Shown here: in pieces, positions 1 through 8,636 of the stretch
Layout of the letters: each line of letters begins with the position of its first letter
Position numbering within the stretch: position 1 is the first letter of the stretch
Origin: Flavobacteriales bacterium
Lineage (GTDB): Bacteria; Bacteroidota; Bacteroidia; UBA10329
Assembly (NCBI GenBank): GCA_018402015.1
Contig: JAGYJL010000029.1
Span: 1 to 33,017 of the forward strand
DNA length: 33,017 nt
Direction of reading: 5' to 3'
Notes under the pieces: generated by a model
Told to the model about the DNA's origin: nothing
The model's database searches: none
Seen by the model: only the letters and a program-made list of their open reading frames with translations
Program-made: the position numbers and the translations under genes

Positions 1-622
1 CAATAATTCCAGAGCCGCTATGACTGTAAACTCTTGCGCCTTGCTCAATTGTAAGTGTGCAACCATCTGGAACAACAGCCCAGCCATAGATAACGTGAGG
101 TTCAATCGATGTCCACGTTATATCGCAGTCTAGGAAAGTATACGGTCCGATAGGATTATTGAATACGGTTGGATAGGTGAAATTAGCATCCCAACCAAAA
201 GCCGCCAGATCCACATCTTGAATATTTCCGTTCGTATTAAAAACAATGCTGTCTGTCACAATGGCTGGCTGACTCAGATTATTCGGGTCTAGCGTAACAT
301 CCACAAAGACAAACAACGAATCTTTACCTGGTATTCTCACATTACTGAACGCAATACCAGGCACGCCATCAATGTTAACCCGATACTTCGATTGCTGTCC
401 GCCCGCCAACATAATAGAGGCTATGTTCACTTCTTGCGAACTCGTATTGTAAATCTTGAATTGTCGTGTAGCTGAGCCAACAGTTGTGAAAACCGTGTCG
501 AAAATGACGGTGTCAACGGAAAATGAAAGCACACCATCGGCATTGATTGCATCTTTTTTACATCCGTTGGTTAGGAAAAAGATGATGGAAATAATGGGTA
601 ATACCCAACGTATTGTCTTCAT
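1..622 (-). CDS. Putative lipoprotein, C-terminus beyond the left edge
   Basis: About 207 codons are visible from an ATG at 622, and the frame stays open to base 1. The N-terminus has a short positive stretch (MKTIRW), a hydrophobic segment and then TNGCKKD, which fits a lipoprotein signal peptide with lipidation at Cys21. The mature part looks beta-rich (repeated short strands, SFSVDTVIFDTVFTTVGSAT-type). It ends near the edge in a stretch (LTIEQGARVYSH) that resembles the first coil of a right-handed beta-helix. Similar lipoproteins of unknown function are common in Bacteroidota, probably at the cell surface or outer membrane. It is transcribed divergently from rpmE2. The function is not recognised; the beta-helix reading is an inference from a short segment. 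Confidence 0.75.
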   Translation of the reverse strand, partial: MKTIRWVLPIISIIFFLTNGCKKDAINADGVLSFSVDTVIFDTVFTTVGSATRQFKIYNTSSQEVNIASIMLAGGQQSKYRVNIDGVPGIAFSNVRIPGKDSLFVFVDVTLDPNNLSQPAIVTDSIVFNTNGNIQDVDLAAFGWDANFTYPTVFNNPIGPYTFLDCDITWTSIEPHVIYGWAVVPDGCTLTIEQGARVYSHSGSGII

Positions 623-629
623 TTGACCG

Positions 630-637
630 CAAATATA
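630..637 (-). promoter_or_regulatory. -7 promoter box of the lipoprotein gene
   Basis: The minus strand reads TATATTTG, matching the Bacteroidota -7 consensus TAnnTTTG. Only seven bases separate it from the ATG at 622, so the transcript would have almost no leader. No clear -33 TTG is visible at the usual distance. Confidence 0.5.
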
Positions 638-700
638 CAGATGGTGTAAGTACGATCTAAGGAAAGATAAATTGTATGTTTCATAAAAGAAGCATTTGAT

Positions 701-708
701 TATCTTTG
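701..708 (+). promoter_or_regulatory. -7 promoter box of rpmE2
   Basis: TATCTTTG matches TAnnTTTG. A weak -33 candidate (TTT at 679-681) lies 19 bases upstream. The predicted start of transcription falls downstream of the upstream in-frame ATT-type start at 696, which supports ATG 735 as the start of rpmE2. Confidence 0.55.
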
Positions 709-734
709 CGCTCCATTCTGAAAAACCAGTTACA

Positions 735-1016
735 ATGAAAGACGGAATACACCCAGAGGATTACAGATACGTTGTATTCAAAGACATGTCTAACGACCAT
801 ACGTTTCTTACACGTTCATGCGCAGCGTCAAAAGAGACGATGAAGTGGGAAGATGGTAATGAGTATCCACTTATTAAGTTGGAGATCTCAAATACATCTC
901 ACCCGTTCTACACAGGAAAAATGAAACTGGTAGATACTGCAGGGCGTGTTGACAAGTTCCGCAACAGATTCAAGAATCACAGAGCTTCTGCTATCAAGCC
1001 AGAAGAGAACGAATAA
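735..1016 (+). CDS. rpmE2: 50S ribosomal protein L31, type B
   Basis: A 93-residue protein starting [20 protein letters not shown], the signature of type B L31. The usual zinc-binding CxxC pairs of type A L31 are missing (only one Cys, in TRSCAAS), so this is the zinc-independent form. It is a large-subunit component at the bridge to the small subunit. In many bacteria type B replaces type A under zinc limitation, but in Bacteroidota it is often the housekeeping copy. The C-terminus ([10 protein letters not shown]) is basic, as expected for rRNA contact. The open frame extends upstream to 696, but ATG 735 matches the family's N-terminus and lies downstream of the promoter box. A strong terminator follows directly. 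Confidence 0.95.
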   Translation: MKDGIHPEDYRYVVFKDMSNDHTFLTRSCAASKETMKWEDGNEYPLIKLEISNTSHPFYTGKMKLVDTAGRVDKFRNRFKNHRASAIKPEENE

Positions 1017-1042
1017 TTAGAATCTTCGATTCTATGATTTGG

Positions 1043-1075
1043 GCCCCGTACATGTTGATGTATGGGGCTTTTTAT
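1043..1075 (+). terminator. Rho-independent terminator after rpmE2
   Basis: An 11-bp stem (GCCCCGTACAT paired with ATGTATGGGGC, one G-U) with a four-base loop is followed by a run of six T. The T-run ends only about 20 bases before the next gene's ATG. Confidence 0.9.
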
Positions 1076-1094
1076 TTCACATTTTAGCGCTAAC

Positions 1095-2264
1095 ATGAAT
1101 TATATCTTATTTGATAACGAACGAGAACGGCTTTTGCCGTTAACCTTTACTAGACCCATTGCAGATCTTCGTATCGGTATTCTTACCATTCGGCAAAAGT
1201 GGGAGCGGATGCTTAATTCGAATGTTTCCACAATGACGGCAGATCATTTAATTGGAAAGTACCCGATACAGATCACTGATGATAATGTATTGATCAACGG
1301 TGGAATCTGTCCAAGTGTGGAACTCATTTCCGCAATAGGTTCCTTGGCCTTTGGAGAGCGGTTGGTCAAGGATGGTTTCCTTATTGCTGCTAGGTTGTCT
1401 GGTTTGGAAGACGAAACTGCGATTGCCCACACAACAGGAACGGAGTTTGATGGTGAAATTCTGTCAGTTCGTGATCCTTGGGATATCTTTTCTAAGAATG
1501 GAGATGCATTGAAGGCGGATTTCGAACTTCTAACGGTCGGAAGAAAGTCCGCACCATTGTCTAACTCCAACACTGTAATTGGTAATGGAGATATCTTTTT
1601 AGAAGAAGGTGCAAAAGCAGAAGCATGTATTTTCAACACAACTTCTGGGCCTATTTACTTAGGCAAAGATTCTGAAGTTATGGAGGGTTCTGTTATCCGA
1701 GGACCTTTTGCGCTCTGCGAAGAGAGTCAGGTAAAGATGGCAACCAAGATCTACGGACCAACGACCATAGGTCCGCATAGTAAAGTTGGTGGAGAGGTGA
1801 ACAACTCCGTTATTATTGGCTATAGCAATAAAGGTCATGATGGATTCTTAGGTAATTCTGTAATAGGAGAGTGGTGTAATCTGGGAGCCGACACCAACAA
1901 TTCGAACCTTAAGAACAACTATGATGAAGTGCGGGTTTGGAGCTATGCTGCACAACGGTTTGCCAAAACAGGATTGCAGTTCTGCGGTTTGATAATGGGT
2001 GATCACTCCAAATCGGGAATCAATACCATGTTCAATACTGGAACCGTGGTTGGAGTAAGTTCCAATGTTTTCGGGTCGGGTTTTCCTCGAACATTCATAC
2101 CATCATTTCAATGGGGCGGTGCCGCTGGATTTGTTGAATACAATAAAGAAAAGGCCTTTGCAACTGCCAAACGCGTTATGCAGAGGCGGGGAATTGTATT
2201 TGATGAAACCGAACGGGAATTGCTCTCAGCTGTTTTCGACATGACAAAGAGTTACCGAAACTGA
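1095..2264 (+). CDS. GlmU-like bifunctional sugar nucleotidyltransferase/acetyltransferase
   Basis: A 389-residue protein of the alternative GlmU family found in Bacteroidota. It starts MNYILFDNERERLLPLTFTR and has the family's N-terminal RPIADLRIGILTIRQKWE block. The central and C-terminal parts (about residues 170-370) are a left-handed beta-helix of hexapeptide repeats (GNGDIFLEEGAKAEACIF, GPFALCEESQVK, GPTTIGPHSKVGGEV), as in acetyltransferases. The expected role is making UDP-N-acetylglucosamine in the cytoplasm for peptidoglycan and lipid A. The frame is open from 1062, but that start lies inside the rpmE2 terminator hairpin; ATG 1095 fits the family. No promoter box is visible between the terminator and the ATG, so some read-through is possible. 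The exact substrate is inferred from the family. Confidence 0.88.
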   Translation: MNYILFDNERERLLPLTFTRPIADLRIGILTIRQKWERMLNSNVSTMTADHLIGKYPIQITDDNVLINGGICPSVELISAIGSLAFGERLVKDGFLIAARLSGLEDETAIAHTTGTEFDGEILSVRDPWDIFSKNGDALKADFELLTVGRKSAPLSNSNTVIGNGDIFLEEGAKAEACIFNTTSGPIYLGKDSEVMEGSVIRGPFALCEESQVKMATKIYGPTTIGPHSKVGGEVNNSVIIGYSNKGHDGFLGNSVIGEWCNLGADTNNSNLKNNYDEVRVWSYAAQRFAKTGLQFCGLIMGDHSKSGINTMFNTGTVVGVSSNVFGSGFPRTFIPSFQWGGAAGFVEYNKEKAFATAKRVMQRRGIVFDETERELLSAVFDMTKSYRN

Positions 2265-2335
2265 CCATTTGACCGATATGTATCTAATTTGAAACTTCGG
2301 CACATTCGTTGACAATTCGGGGACTACTAACAATT

Positions 2336-2343
2336 TAGCTTTG
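2336..2343 (+). promoter_or_regulatory. -7 promoter box of lon
   Basis: TAGCTTTG matches TAnnTTTG. A TTG at 2309-2311 is the nearest -33 candidate, with a 24-base spacer that is slightly long. The box covers the upstream TTG at 2341, which rules that out as a start and leaves ATG 2362. No heat-shock element is evident. Confidence 0.55.
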
Positions 2344-2361
2344 CCCCAAACCCCTAAGTCT

Positions 2362-4809
2362 ATGAATGATCCGTTCGAGGAAATCTTGAGTTTTTCAAAT
2401 TTGTTGGAGGAGGATTCGGAGTTCATTCCGTTGTTATCTCCAGAAGACGAAGAAACCATGAACACGGAAGAGATTCCGCAAATTGTTGGTATTCTTCCGT
2501 TACGCAATACAGTTCTATTTCCAGGTGTAGTTATTCCAATCACGATCGGAAGAGATAAATCTATCAAGCTGGTTAAAAAAGCGTACCAAAGCACCAAAGT
2601 TATTGGTGTGCTTGCGCAAAAAGATGTAGCTGTGGAGGATCCAGAACCCAAGGATCTTAACAAGATCGGAACAGTTGCACGTATCATAAAGATGCTGCAA
2701 ATGCCAGATGGCAGTACAACCGTAATTATTCAAGGAAAGAGACGATTTGAGGTTCAAGAGATCATCGAAATAGAACCTTATTTCCAGGCTAGTATCAAAG
2801 CATTTGACGAGATAAAACCCACACGAAGAAGCAAGGAATTCAATGCCTTGGTCGATTCATTGAAAGACCTTGCACTGAATATTATCCGTCAATCTCCGAA
2901 CATCCCTTCAGAGAGCGAATTTGCTTTGAAGAATATCGAGAGTCCATCCTTTCTGATCAATTTCATATCATCCAATATGGATGCTTCTGTAGCTGAAAAG
3001 CAGAAGATGCTAGAGGTTGCCGACTTGAAGGAAAGAGCTGTAATGGTGCTGGAACACCTCACCAAAAACCTTCAAATGTTGGAGCTGAAAAATCAGATTC
3101 AATCCAAGGTTAAGGTTGATATTGATAAACAGCAGCGCGAGTATTTCCTGAATCAGCAGATGAAGCAGATTCAAGAAGAGTTAGGAGGAAATTCGGTTGA
3201 CCAGGAAATTGAAGAAATGCGCAAGCGTGCTTCCGAGAAAAAGTGGAATACCAAGGTTAGCGACCATTTCCATAAGGAATTGGATAAGTTAGGAAGAATG
3301 AATCCAAGCGCGGGAGAATATTCCGTTCAGATGAATTATTTAGACGTGCTTCTGGAACTTCCTTGGGGAGATTTTTCTAAGGATAATTTCGATATCAAGC
3401 ATGCTCAGAAGATCCTTGATCGTGATCACTTCGGCTTGAAAAAAGTTAAGGAGCGTATTCTTGAGCATCTGGCAGTTCTGAAGCTGAAAGGTGACTTGAA
3501 AGCACCTATTCTGTGCTTGGTAGGACCTCCCGGAGTTGGTAAAACCAGTTTAGGTAAGTCTGTAGCTGAAGCAGTTGGCCGTAGTTACGTGCGTGTTTCA
3601 TTGGGTGGGTTGAAAGATGAATCTGAAATACGCGGACACAGAAAAACGTACATCGGTGCCATGCCTGGTAGAATTATTCAAAATTTGAAAAAGGCAAAGT
3701 CATCAAACCCGGTTTTCGTTCTTGATGAATTGGATAAAGTAGGTTCAGATTTTCATGGCGATCCATCATCTGCCTTGCTTGAGGTACTAGATCCCGAACA
3801 AAACGATTCTTTCTACGATAATTATCTGGAAGTGGAATACGACCTTTCGAAAGTCATGTTCATCGCAACTGCCAATAATTTGGGCTCTATCCAGCCAGCG
3901 CTTAGAGATAGATTGGAGATCATTCACGTTAGTGGCTACACGGTGGAGGAGAAGATGGAAATAGCCAAGCGACATTTGGTACCAAAGCAAATATCAGAGC
4001 ATGGTTTAAAGAAGTCCGATGTAAAGTTGAATAGTCAAGCGCTAGAAAAGATCATTGAGGAATACACCAGGGAAAGTGGTGTGCGTGGTTTGGAAAAAAC
4101 CATTGCAAAAGTTGTTCGAAATCGGGCAAAGTTTGTTGCAATGGAGGAGCCGAAGCCTGCCGCTATTACTATTCAGGATGTGGAAGATATTCTAGGTCCG
4201 CCAATGATTCAGAGAGACAGATACACCGATAACGAATTTGCTGGTGTTGTTACCGGATTGGCATGGACTGCGGTTGGCGGAGACATTCTTTTTATTGAAT
4301 CGAGCCTGAGTAGAGGAAAGGGAAAACTTACCCTAACCGGTAATCTCGGAGATGTGATGAAGGAATCGGCTGTTATCGCCTTGGAATACCTGAAAGCGCA
4401 CGCTGATAAATTGGATCTGACGCCTGAGGTTTTTGATAATTGGAATCTTCATATTCATGTGCCGGAAGGAGCTACTCCGAAAGATGGTCCCTCTGCAGGT
4501 ATAACTATTTTCACTGCCTTGGCTTCTCTCTATACACAACGGAAAGTGCGAGACAAACTGGCCATGACGGGCGAAATAACACTTCGAGGTAAGGTTCTAC
4601 CCGTAGGAGGAATTAAAGAGAAGATACTGGCAGCAAAACGTGCACGGATCAAAGAGATCATTCTTAGCGTGGAGAACCGCAAAGACGTAGAGGAAATTGA
4701 AGAAGAATACCTTAAAGGTCTTACGTTCCACTACGTGAAGAACATGGATGAAGTGATATCCACAGCACTTCTTAAGCAAAAGGTAAAAGGCGCAATTAAG
4801 GTCGACTGA
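2362..4809 (+). CDS. lon: ATP-dependent protease Lon
   Basis: An 815-residue cytoplasmic AAA+ protease that degrades damaged and regulatory proteins; the length is normal for LonA. Order of parts: an acidic N-terminal extension (residues 1-35); the LON substrate-binding domain (about 40-245, starting QIVGILPLRNTVLFPGVVIP); a coiled helical region (QQREYFLNQQMKQIQEELG); the AAA+ module with Walker A GPPGVGKT at 388-395 and Walker B VFVLDELDKV; and the serine-lysine protease domain. The catalytic Ser is in DGPSAG (Ser711). The catalytic Lys lies 43 residues later in GGIKEK (Lys754), the same spacing as Ser679/Lys722 in E. coli. All catalytic parts are present. The gene converges on, and overlaps by 14 bp, the 3' end of the lysoplasmalogenase gene. 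Confidence 0.97.
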   Translation: MNDPFEEILSFSNLLEEDSEFIPLLSPEDEETMNTEEIPQIVGILPLRNTVLFPGVVIPITIGRDKSIKLVKKAYQSTKVIGVLAQKDVAVEDPEPKDLNKIGTVARIIKMLQMPDGSTTVIIQGKRRFEVQEIIEIEPYFQASIKAFDEIKPTRRSKEFNALVDSLKDLALNIIRQSPNIPSESEFALKNIESPSFLINFISSNMDASVAEKQKMLEVADLKERAVMVLEHLTKNLQMLELKNQIQSKVKVDIDKQQREYFLNQQMKQIQEELGGNSVDQEIEEMRKRASEKKWNTKVSDHFHKELDKLGRMNPSAGEYSVQMNYLDVLLELPWGDFSKDNFDIKHAQKILDRDHFGLKKVKERILEHLAVLKLKGDLKAPILCLVGPPGVGKTSLGKSVAEAVGRSYVRVSLGGLKDESEIRGHRKTYIGAMPGRIIQNLKKAKSSNPVFVLDELDKVGSDFHGDPSSALLEVLDPEQNDSFYDNYLEVEYDLSKVMFIATANNLGSIQPALRDRLEIIHVSGYTVEEKMEIAKRHLVPKQISEHGLKKSDVKLNSQALEKIIEEYTRESGVRGLEKTIAKVVRNRAKFVAMEEPKPAAITIQDVEDILGPPMIQRDRYTDNEFAGVVTGLAWTAVGGDILFIESSLSRGKGKLTLTGNLGDVMKESAVIALEYLKAHADKLDLTPEVFDNWNLHIHVPEGATPKDGPSAGITIFTALASLYTQRKVRDKLAMTGEITLRGKVLPVGGIKEKILAAKRARIKEIILSVENRKDVEEIEEEYLKGLTFHYVKNMDEVISTALLKQKVKGAIKVD

Positions 4810-5497
4810 CCTTTTTTTCGTGTAGAACGGCTCCAACCGTGATCATGAACTGACCTGTCAGATACAGCGTCATGTTCAGTACGGCATCATAGTCAAAGTC
4901 GATAACGAATTTATTGACTGCTATCACGCAATCTGATAGGATGAAAAGAATCGCTCCGATCAATACCCAAGTATAGCTTGGTTTCTGAACATGCCCTTTT
5001 CTCCAAGCAGAGCTTATTCCCATTGCACTTATGACAACGGTGTAAGCCAGTACCGGAATGAAAAGATCGGCAGGAAGACCATCCTTTATATAGTAGAAGA
5101 ATAAACCAGTGAAAGCCGCAAATGGCACCACCATTAGTAACGATGAACCGACATTGAACGGAAGAGATGAGTCTCTAACGTTCCTGATAAAAGCATACGC
5201 GTATCCAAGGTGAGCTATCAAGAATGCTCCAAGACCAACTACGAATAGAATCGCAATTTTTTCGTCAAACATTAAAGCAATGTCGCCTATCCAAGAAAAG
5301 AACAGACCAAATTGGACCATCTTGGTAAAAGTTGAGGTTCTGCCAGGTAACTGCACATACTGAAATGCGATCAACATCAGCATGAACATCGGCTTTATGA
5401 TATAATGTGCCAATTGAAGTTCAAACAGAATCGTGCAGAGAAATAGCAACGATACAGTGTAAAACAGAATCCCGAAACTCTTAATGGAGGATAGCAT
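4796..5497 (-). CDS. Lysoplasmalogenase family protein (YhhN/TMEM86)
   Basis: A 233-residue, very hydrophobic protein with about seven or eight membrane helices and the family's typical pattern: KPMFMLMLIAF near the N-terminus, FSWIGDIALMF, LGAFLIAHLGYAYAF, and ILFILSDCVIAVNKF with the conserved SD. Characterised members (TMEM86B, bacterial YhhN proteins) hydrolyse the vinyl-ether bond of lysoplasmalogens to an aldehyde and a glycerophospho-base. The ATG at 5497 lies inside the end of the upstream gene (17-bp overlap), which implies translational coupling with the alkylglycerol monooxygenase-like gene. Both products would act on ether lipids in the membrane. The family assignment is firm; the substrate is inferred. 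Confidence 0.85.
   Translation of the reverse strand: MLSSIKSFGILFYTVSLLFLCTILFELQLAHYIIKPMFMLMLIAFQYVQLPGRTSTFTKMVQFGLFFSWIGDIALMFDEKIAILFVVGLGAFLIAHLGYAYAFIRNVRDSSLPFNVGSSLLMVVPFAAFTGLFFYYIKDGLPADLFIPVLAYTVVISAMGISSAWRKGHVQKPSYTWVLIGAILFILSDCVIAVNKFVIDFDYDAVLNMTLYLTGQFMITVGAVLHEKKVSRP
4798..4818 (+). terminator. Rho-independent terminator overlapping the lon stop codon
   Basis: The stem AAGGTC/GACCTT with loop GACT is followed by five T. The TGA stop of lon (4807-4809) lies inside the hairpin. The same bases encode the last residues of the convergent gene. Confidence 0.75.
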
Positions 5498-6710
5498 TGC
5501 TTTGTGTTCTTATTTGTTTCACAACTCTACTGAACCAGATCAGATTTACAAGAACCAGAATAGAGGTTCCGCGCATAATAAGATTGAAATCCGGGTGCTG
5601 CCAAAAAAGAAGAGCAACCAGAAGAGTTGAAATGATGCGTGCGTATTCTGCTGGAATCAGCCACGCTCTGTTTTCCATTAGCCCACCTGTGATTCCAAGC
5701 ATAACCAGCAAATAAAACATGGTGGCATAAAGCGGAATTATTTCTATCGATGACTTCAGAAATAATACGGCCGTTGCTAAACCCAATGCCAATAGAAACA
5801 TGAAGAATACATAAACGTGATCTTGACGCAAGCCATCGTAATCGTACTTCTTATAAGTGGTTAGATCAATCTCTTCTGGAGCTTGAAAACCACCTAAATA
5901 AGCTGGTTGCCAGCCAGGAGGCTTAAGGAATACCCTGACCTTATCGAAACCTTGGGATGACTTTGCCATTTCCCATAATTCTTGCCAGTAATGGAAGTTT
6001 GCCCAGATAGGATTCCAACTATTAAGCGGTTTTGTAATTCCGTAGATCACTTCTTCTTCCTCTTTTTGGAACGTTCCGAAAAATCTGTCCCAGATAATTA
6101 GGCTACCAGCGTGGTTCTTATCAATGTACTTTGGGTTACTACCATGATGAACTCGATGATGCGATGGTGTGTTGAAAACCCACTCCAGTGGGCCAAGAGA
6201 CCTGATAGTGGTCGTATGTATCCAAAACTGGTATAATGTGTTGAACGAGTTCATTGCAACAAACATGATCGGGTCGAAACCAACCACAGCTAATGGAAGG
6301 TAAAATACCCAAGAGAACCAACCTTGAAACCAAGATTGCCTTAATGCTACCGAGAGATTGTAGTCTTCGCTTTGATGATGTACGATATGTGCAGCCCACA
6401 GTGCATTCACTTCATGGCTCATTCTATGAAACCAATAGTAGAAGAAATCAACGCCAAGAAAGAGCAGCAGCCAGGTTAACCAGCTATTCTCAAAAGTGTA
6501 AACGCGATGTTCATACAAGTAGAGATAAGCTAGGAAGAAGAAGCCTTTAACCATCAAGCCCACAATCTGAGAACCTGTTCCTAGGTTGATATTGGTAAGC
6601 GCATCGTTAAATCGATACAGCTTCTTGTTCTGTAAAAATCCGAACAATAACTCGACACCAATGAGTAAAAAGAATATTGGAATGGAGAGTGCTATGTAAT
6701 CGATTTTCAT
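5481..6710 (-). CDS. Alkylglycerol monooxygenase-like membrane di-iron hydroxylase
   Basis: A 409-residue integral membrane protein of the fatty acid hydroxylase/sterol desaturase superfamily. The di-iron histidine motifs are present: HRMSHE at 95-100, HIVHH at 108-112, and HHRVHH near 182-187. The blocks around them (LGVDFFYYWFHRMSHEVN, SEDYNLSVALRQS, LYQFWIHT, LGPLEWVFNTPSHHRVHHG, AGSLIIWDRFFGTF) match, as I remember it, human AGMO (TMEM195) much more closely than ordinary sterol desaturases. AGMO cleaves the O-alkyl bond of ether glycerolipids using tetrahydropterin. Several C-terminal helices follow (residues about 300-400). Its coupling with a lysoplasmalogenase supports an ether-lipid role. 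It starts about 20 bp after the terminator of the preceding array. The pterin requirement and the true substrate are not visible in the sequence. Confidence 0.85.
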   Translation of the reverse strand: MKIDYIALSIPIFFLLIGVELLFGFLQNKKLYRFNDALTNINLGTGSQIVGLMVKGFFFLAYLYLYEHRVYTFENSWLTWLLLFLGVDFFYYWFHRMSHEVNALWAAHIVHHQSEDYNLSVALRQSWFQGWFSWVFYLPLAVVGFDPIMFVAMNSFNTLYQFWIHTTTIRSLGPLEWVFNTPSHHRVHHGSNPKYIDKNHAGSLIIWDRFFGTFQKEEEEVIYGITKPLNSWNPIWANFHYWQELWEMAKSSQGFDKVRVFLKPPGWQPAYLGGFQAPEEIDLTTYKKYDYDGLRQDHVYVFFMFLLALGLATAVLFLKSSIEIIPLYATMFYLLVMLGITGGLMENRAWLIPAEYARIISTLLVALLFWQHPDFNLIMRGTSILVLVNLIWFSRVVKQIRTQSNAILH

Positions 6711-6730
6711 CTGGTAACTAAGTTAAACGC

Positions 6731-6757
6731 AAAAAATAAGGGGTGAATAACACCCCT
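6731..6757 (-). terminator. Rho-independent terminator closing the outer-membrane array
   Basis: On the minus strand a 7-bp stem (AGGGGTG/CACCCCT) with a five-base loop is followed by TATTTTTT. It sits between the last array gene (stop at 6790) and the AGMO-like gene (start 6710). Confidence 0.85.
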
Positions 6758-6789
6758 ATATTTTCAGATAATAAAATCATCACACAACC

Positions 6790-8616
6790 TTACTCAGCTT
6801 TGGTTCCTTGCATTTCAGCTTCCTTCTTTTTAGCCTCTTCCAAATCAATTGGTTGTGAGTTGAAGCGAGCGGAAACTTCTGGGTTCTTAACACCAAGAGC
6901 TTCAACCTGACGCTGAAGGGATTCGGCTTCTGCAAGTGTGGAGAATGAACCGATGGTATAGATCTTCAATCCACCTTCGGTGGTTTTCATCTCTACACCA
7001 TATTGTGCAATAAGTTTCGACAGTTTATCGAGCTCAATTCGTAGTCGATACTCCTTTAACTCAACTCCATACTGAAGAACATCAACATCTTCAAAATCAA
7101 GTGATACACCCTTTGGTTGATTCTTGGCAGCATCAAATCCAACCACACCTAGGTCTATACCTACTTCAGGAATGTAATCACTGTTAACCCCGAATGCTTC
7201 GTCAATTCCACTTTCAATAAGTTCCTTCTGGCGTTTTTCAGCCTCCTCAAACGTATCGAAATTACCAAGAGTGAACACTGAAATGGAATCATTGACCTTA
7301 TGCTCGACTAGGTCTTCCATTTTAGCAAGTCGTAACTTGATCTGGGTTGGTATATCGTAGTTGGTGTAGGTTCCGACATGCACAGTATAGTCTGAATCAA
7401 CAGATTTCTTCGAGAATAACCAATCCTGATTTACATCCTTCCTAAGTAAGGAAGCGGTATCTTGGCCATAGGTCTTGTAGATATCCTGATAGCTGATTCC
7501 TACTCCGTTCGGATCTACTATTCTTCCTGCAGTAGTTTTCAATTCTTTATCGCGGTAATCAGGAATACCATCTCCATCTTCATCTGCAGGACAACCATTG
7601 GCATCAACAGTGAGGCCTTTTGGCGTTCCGCCACATTTATCTTTAAAGTCTGTTACACCATCACCATCAGAATCTTCCTCAACAAGTTCTCCCAAATTCG
7701 CATATTCCTCGCCAGCTTGGTCGATCTTCGGTGCTTTCTTCTTAAAAGGATCGAATCGGAAAATGAGAGAAAGGCTGGTGTAAATGAATCCGTCATTTGA
7801 AATAAGCGGGGTGCTACCTCCTTCAACATTGTCCATTTTATCTGTTCCCGTGAAGTAGTAATACGCACCAAGCCTTACTGCTACGTTTCTATTGGCGTTG
7901 AAATCGAAACCAGCGCCTACGGGTATAGAGAATGTTGCAATTGGAGATTCTGCAGTCTCTTTGGTCTCGTATTCATAGTCGCGTTCTATAACATTGATGT
8001 TATCAGAAAGTGGGGCAGATTCTGGTTGGTCGCGTATCAGGTTATCCGACCAATAGTAATAATCTCTTCCTTGCGCATCCTGAAGATCCGTGTAAACGTC
8101 AAAATCGGAATAGCCTATTCCCACAGAGATAAATGGTGTTATACCTACAGGACTGTGAATGAGATTTTGGAAGTTGTAAACCAGGTTGGCTCCAATGGAG
8201 AAACTTTCAGCTTGAAAATTTCGAGGAGTGTCATGCAACGAAACATTTTGATTCCAGCTTACCTTGGAAATCATTGCATTCAGATTCAACTCCAGATAAT
8301 TGGTCACATTAGCTCCGATTCCGAAATTATAACCTGGATGACTCCCAATTCGATGTACAGTGGTTCCAGAGTTATCTCGTAGGTCTCCGAAGTAATTCAT
8401 CAGTCCAATACCGCCATGCACGTTTGCCATAAATCGGTAAGGAACTTTTTCCTTGGGTCCTTTGCTCTTGGATTCAATCTTCTTTTCCTCTTTTTTGTTT
8501 GCTTTCGCAACCTCTTCCTTTTTGGCTTCGGAAGGCTTTTGCTCTTCGGAACTTTCCTGAGCATATGCTGGAATCAGGAGAATGAAGGATAGCAAAGTCA
8601 GTATGATCAATCTCAT
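6790..8616 (-). CDS. Outer-membrane barrel protein with TSP3 repeats and two SPOR-like domains
   Basis: A 608-residue protein. Signal peptide about 1-20 (MRLIILTLLSFILLIPAYAQ), then a Lys/Glu-rich stretch (20-58). Residues about 60-300 form a beta-barrel carrying the array's shared motif DAQGRDYYYWSDN. TSP3 calcium-binding repeats (DSDGDGVTDFKDKC, DEDGDGIPDYRDKE) lie at about 315-370. Two SPOR-like domains follow at about 400-480 and 520-590 (YTVHVGTY...ISVFTLGNFDTFEEAEK; GLKIYTIGSFSTLAEAESLQ). SPOR domains bind denuded peptidoglycan glycan, so they probably anchor the barrel to the cell wall in place of an OmpA domain. The frame runs upstream to 8679, but ATG 8616 gives the signal peptide and lies 20 bases after a promoter box. 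The specific function is unknown. Confidence 0.85.
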   Translation of the reverse strand: MRLIILTLLSFILLIPAYAQESSEEQKPSEAKKEEVAKANKKEEKKIESKSKGPKEKVPYRFMANVHGGIGLMNYFGDLRDNSGTTVHRIGSHPGYNFGIGANVTNYLELNLNAMISKVSWNQNVSLHDTPRNFQAESFSIGANLVYNFQNLIHSPVGITPFISVGIGYSDFDVYTDLQDAQGRDYYYWSDNLIRDQPESAPLSDNINVIERDYEYETKETAESPIATFSIPVGAGFDFNANRNVAVRLGAYYYFTGTDKMDNVEGGSTPLISNDGFIYTSLSLIFRFDPFKKKAPKIDQAGEEYANLGELVEEDSDGDGVTDFKDKCGGTPKGLTVDANGCPADEDGDGIPDYRDKELKTTAGRIVDPNGVGISYQDIYKTYGQDTASLLRKDVNQDWLFSKKSVDSDYTVHVGTYTNYDIPTQIKLRLAKMEDLVEHKVNDSISVFTLGNFDTFEEAEKRQKELIESGIDEAFGVNSDYIPEVGIDLGVVGFDAAKNQPKGVSLDFEDVDVLQYGVELKEYRLRIELDKLSKLIAQYGVEMKTTEGGLKIYTIGSFSTLAEAESLQRQVEALGVKNPEVSARFNSQPIDLEEAKKKEAEMQGTKAE

Positions 8617-8636
8617 TGTTAGGGTCTTTGGTGGTG

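Noticed and set aside
1062-1094. Upstream ATG start for the GlmU-like gene
   Set aside because: It lies within the rpmE2 terminator hairpin; the family N-terminus begins at ATG 1095.
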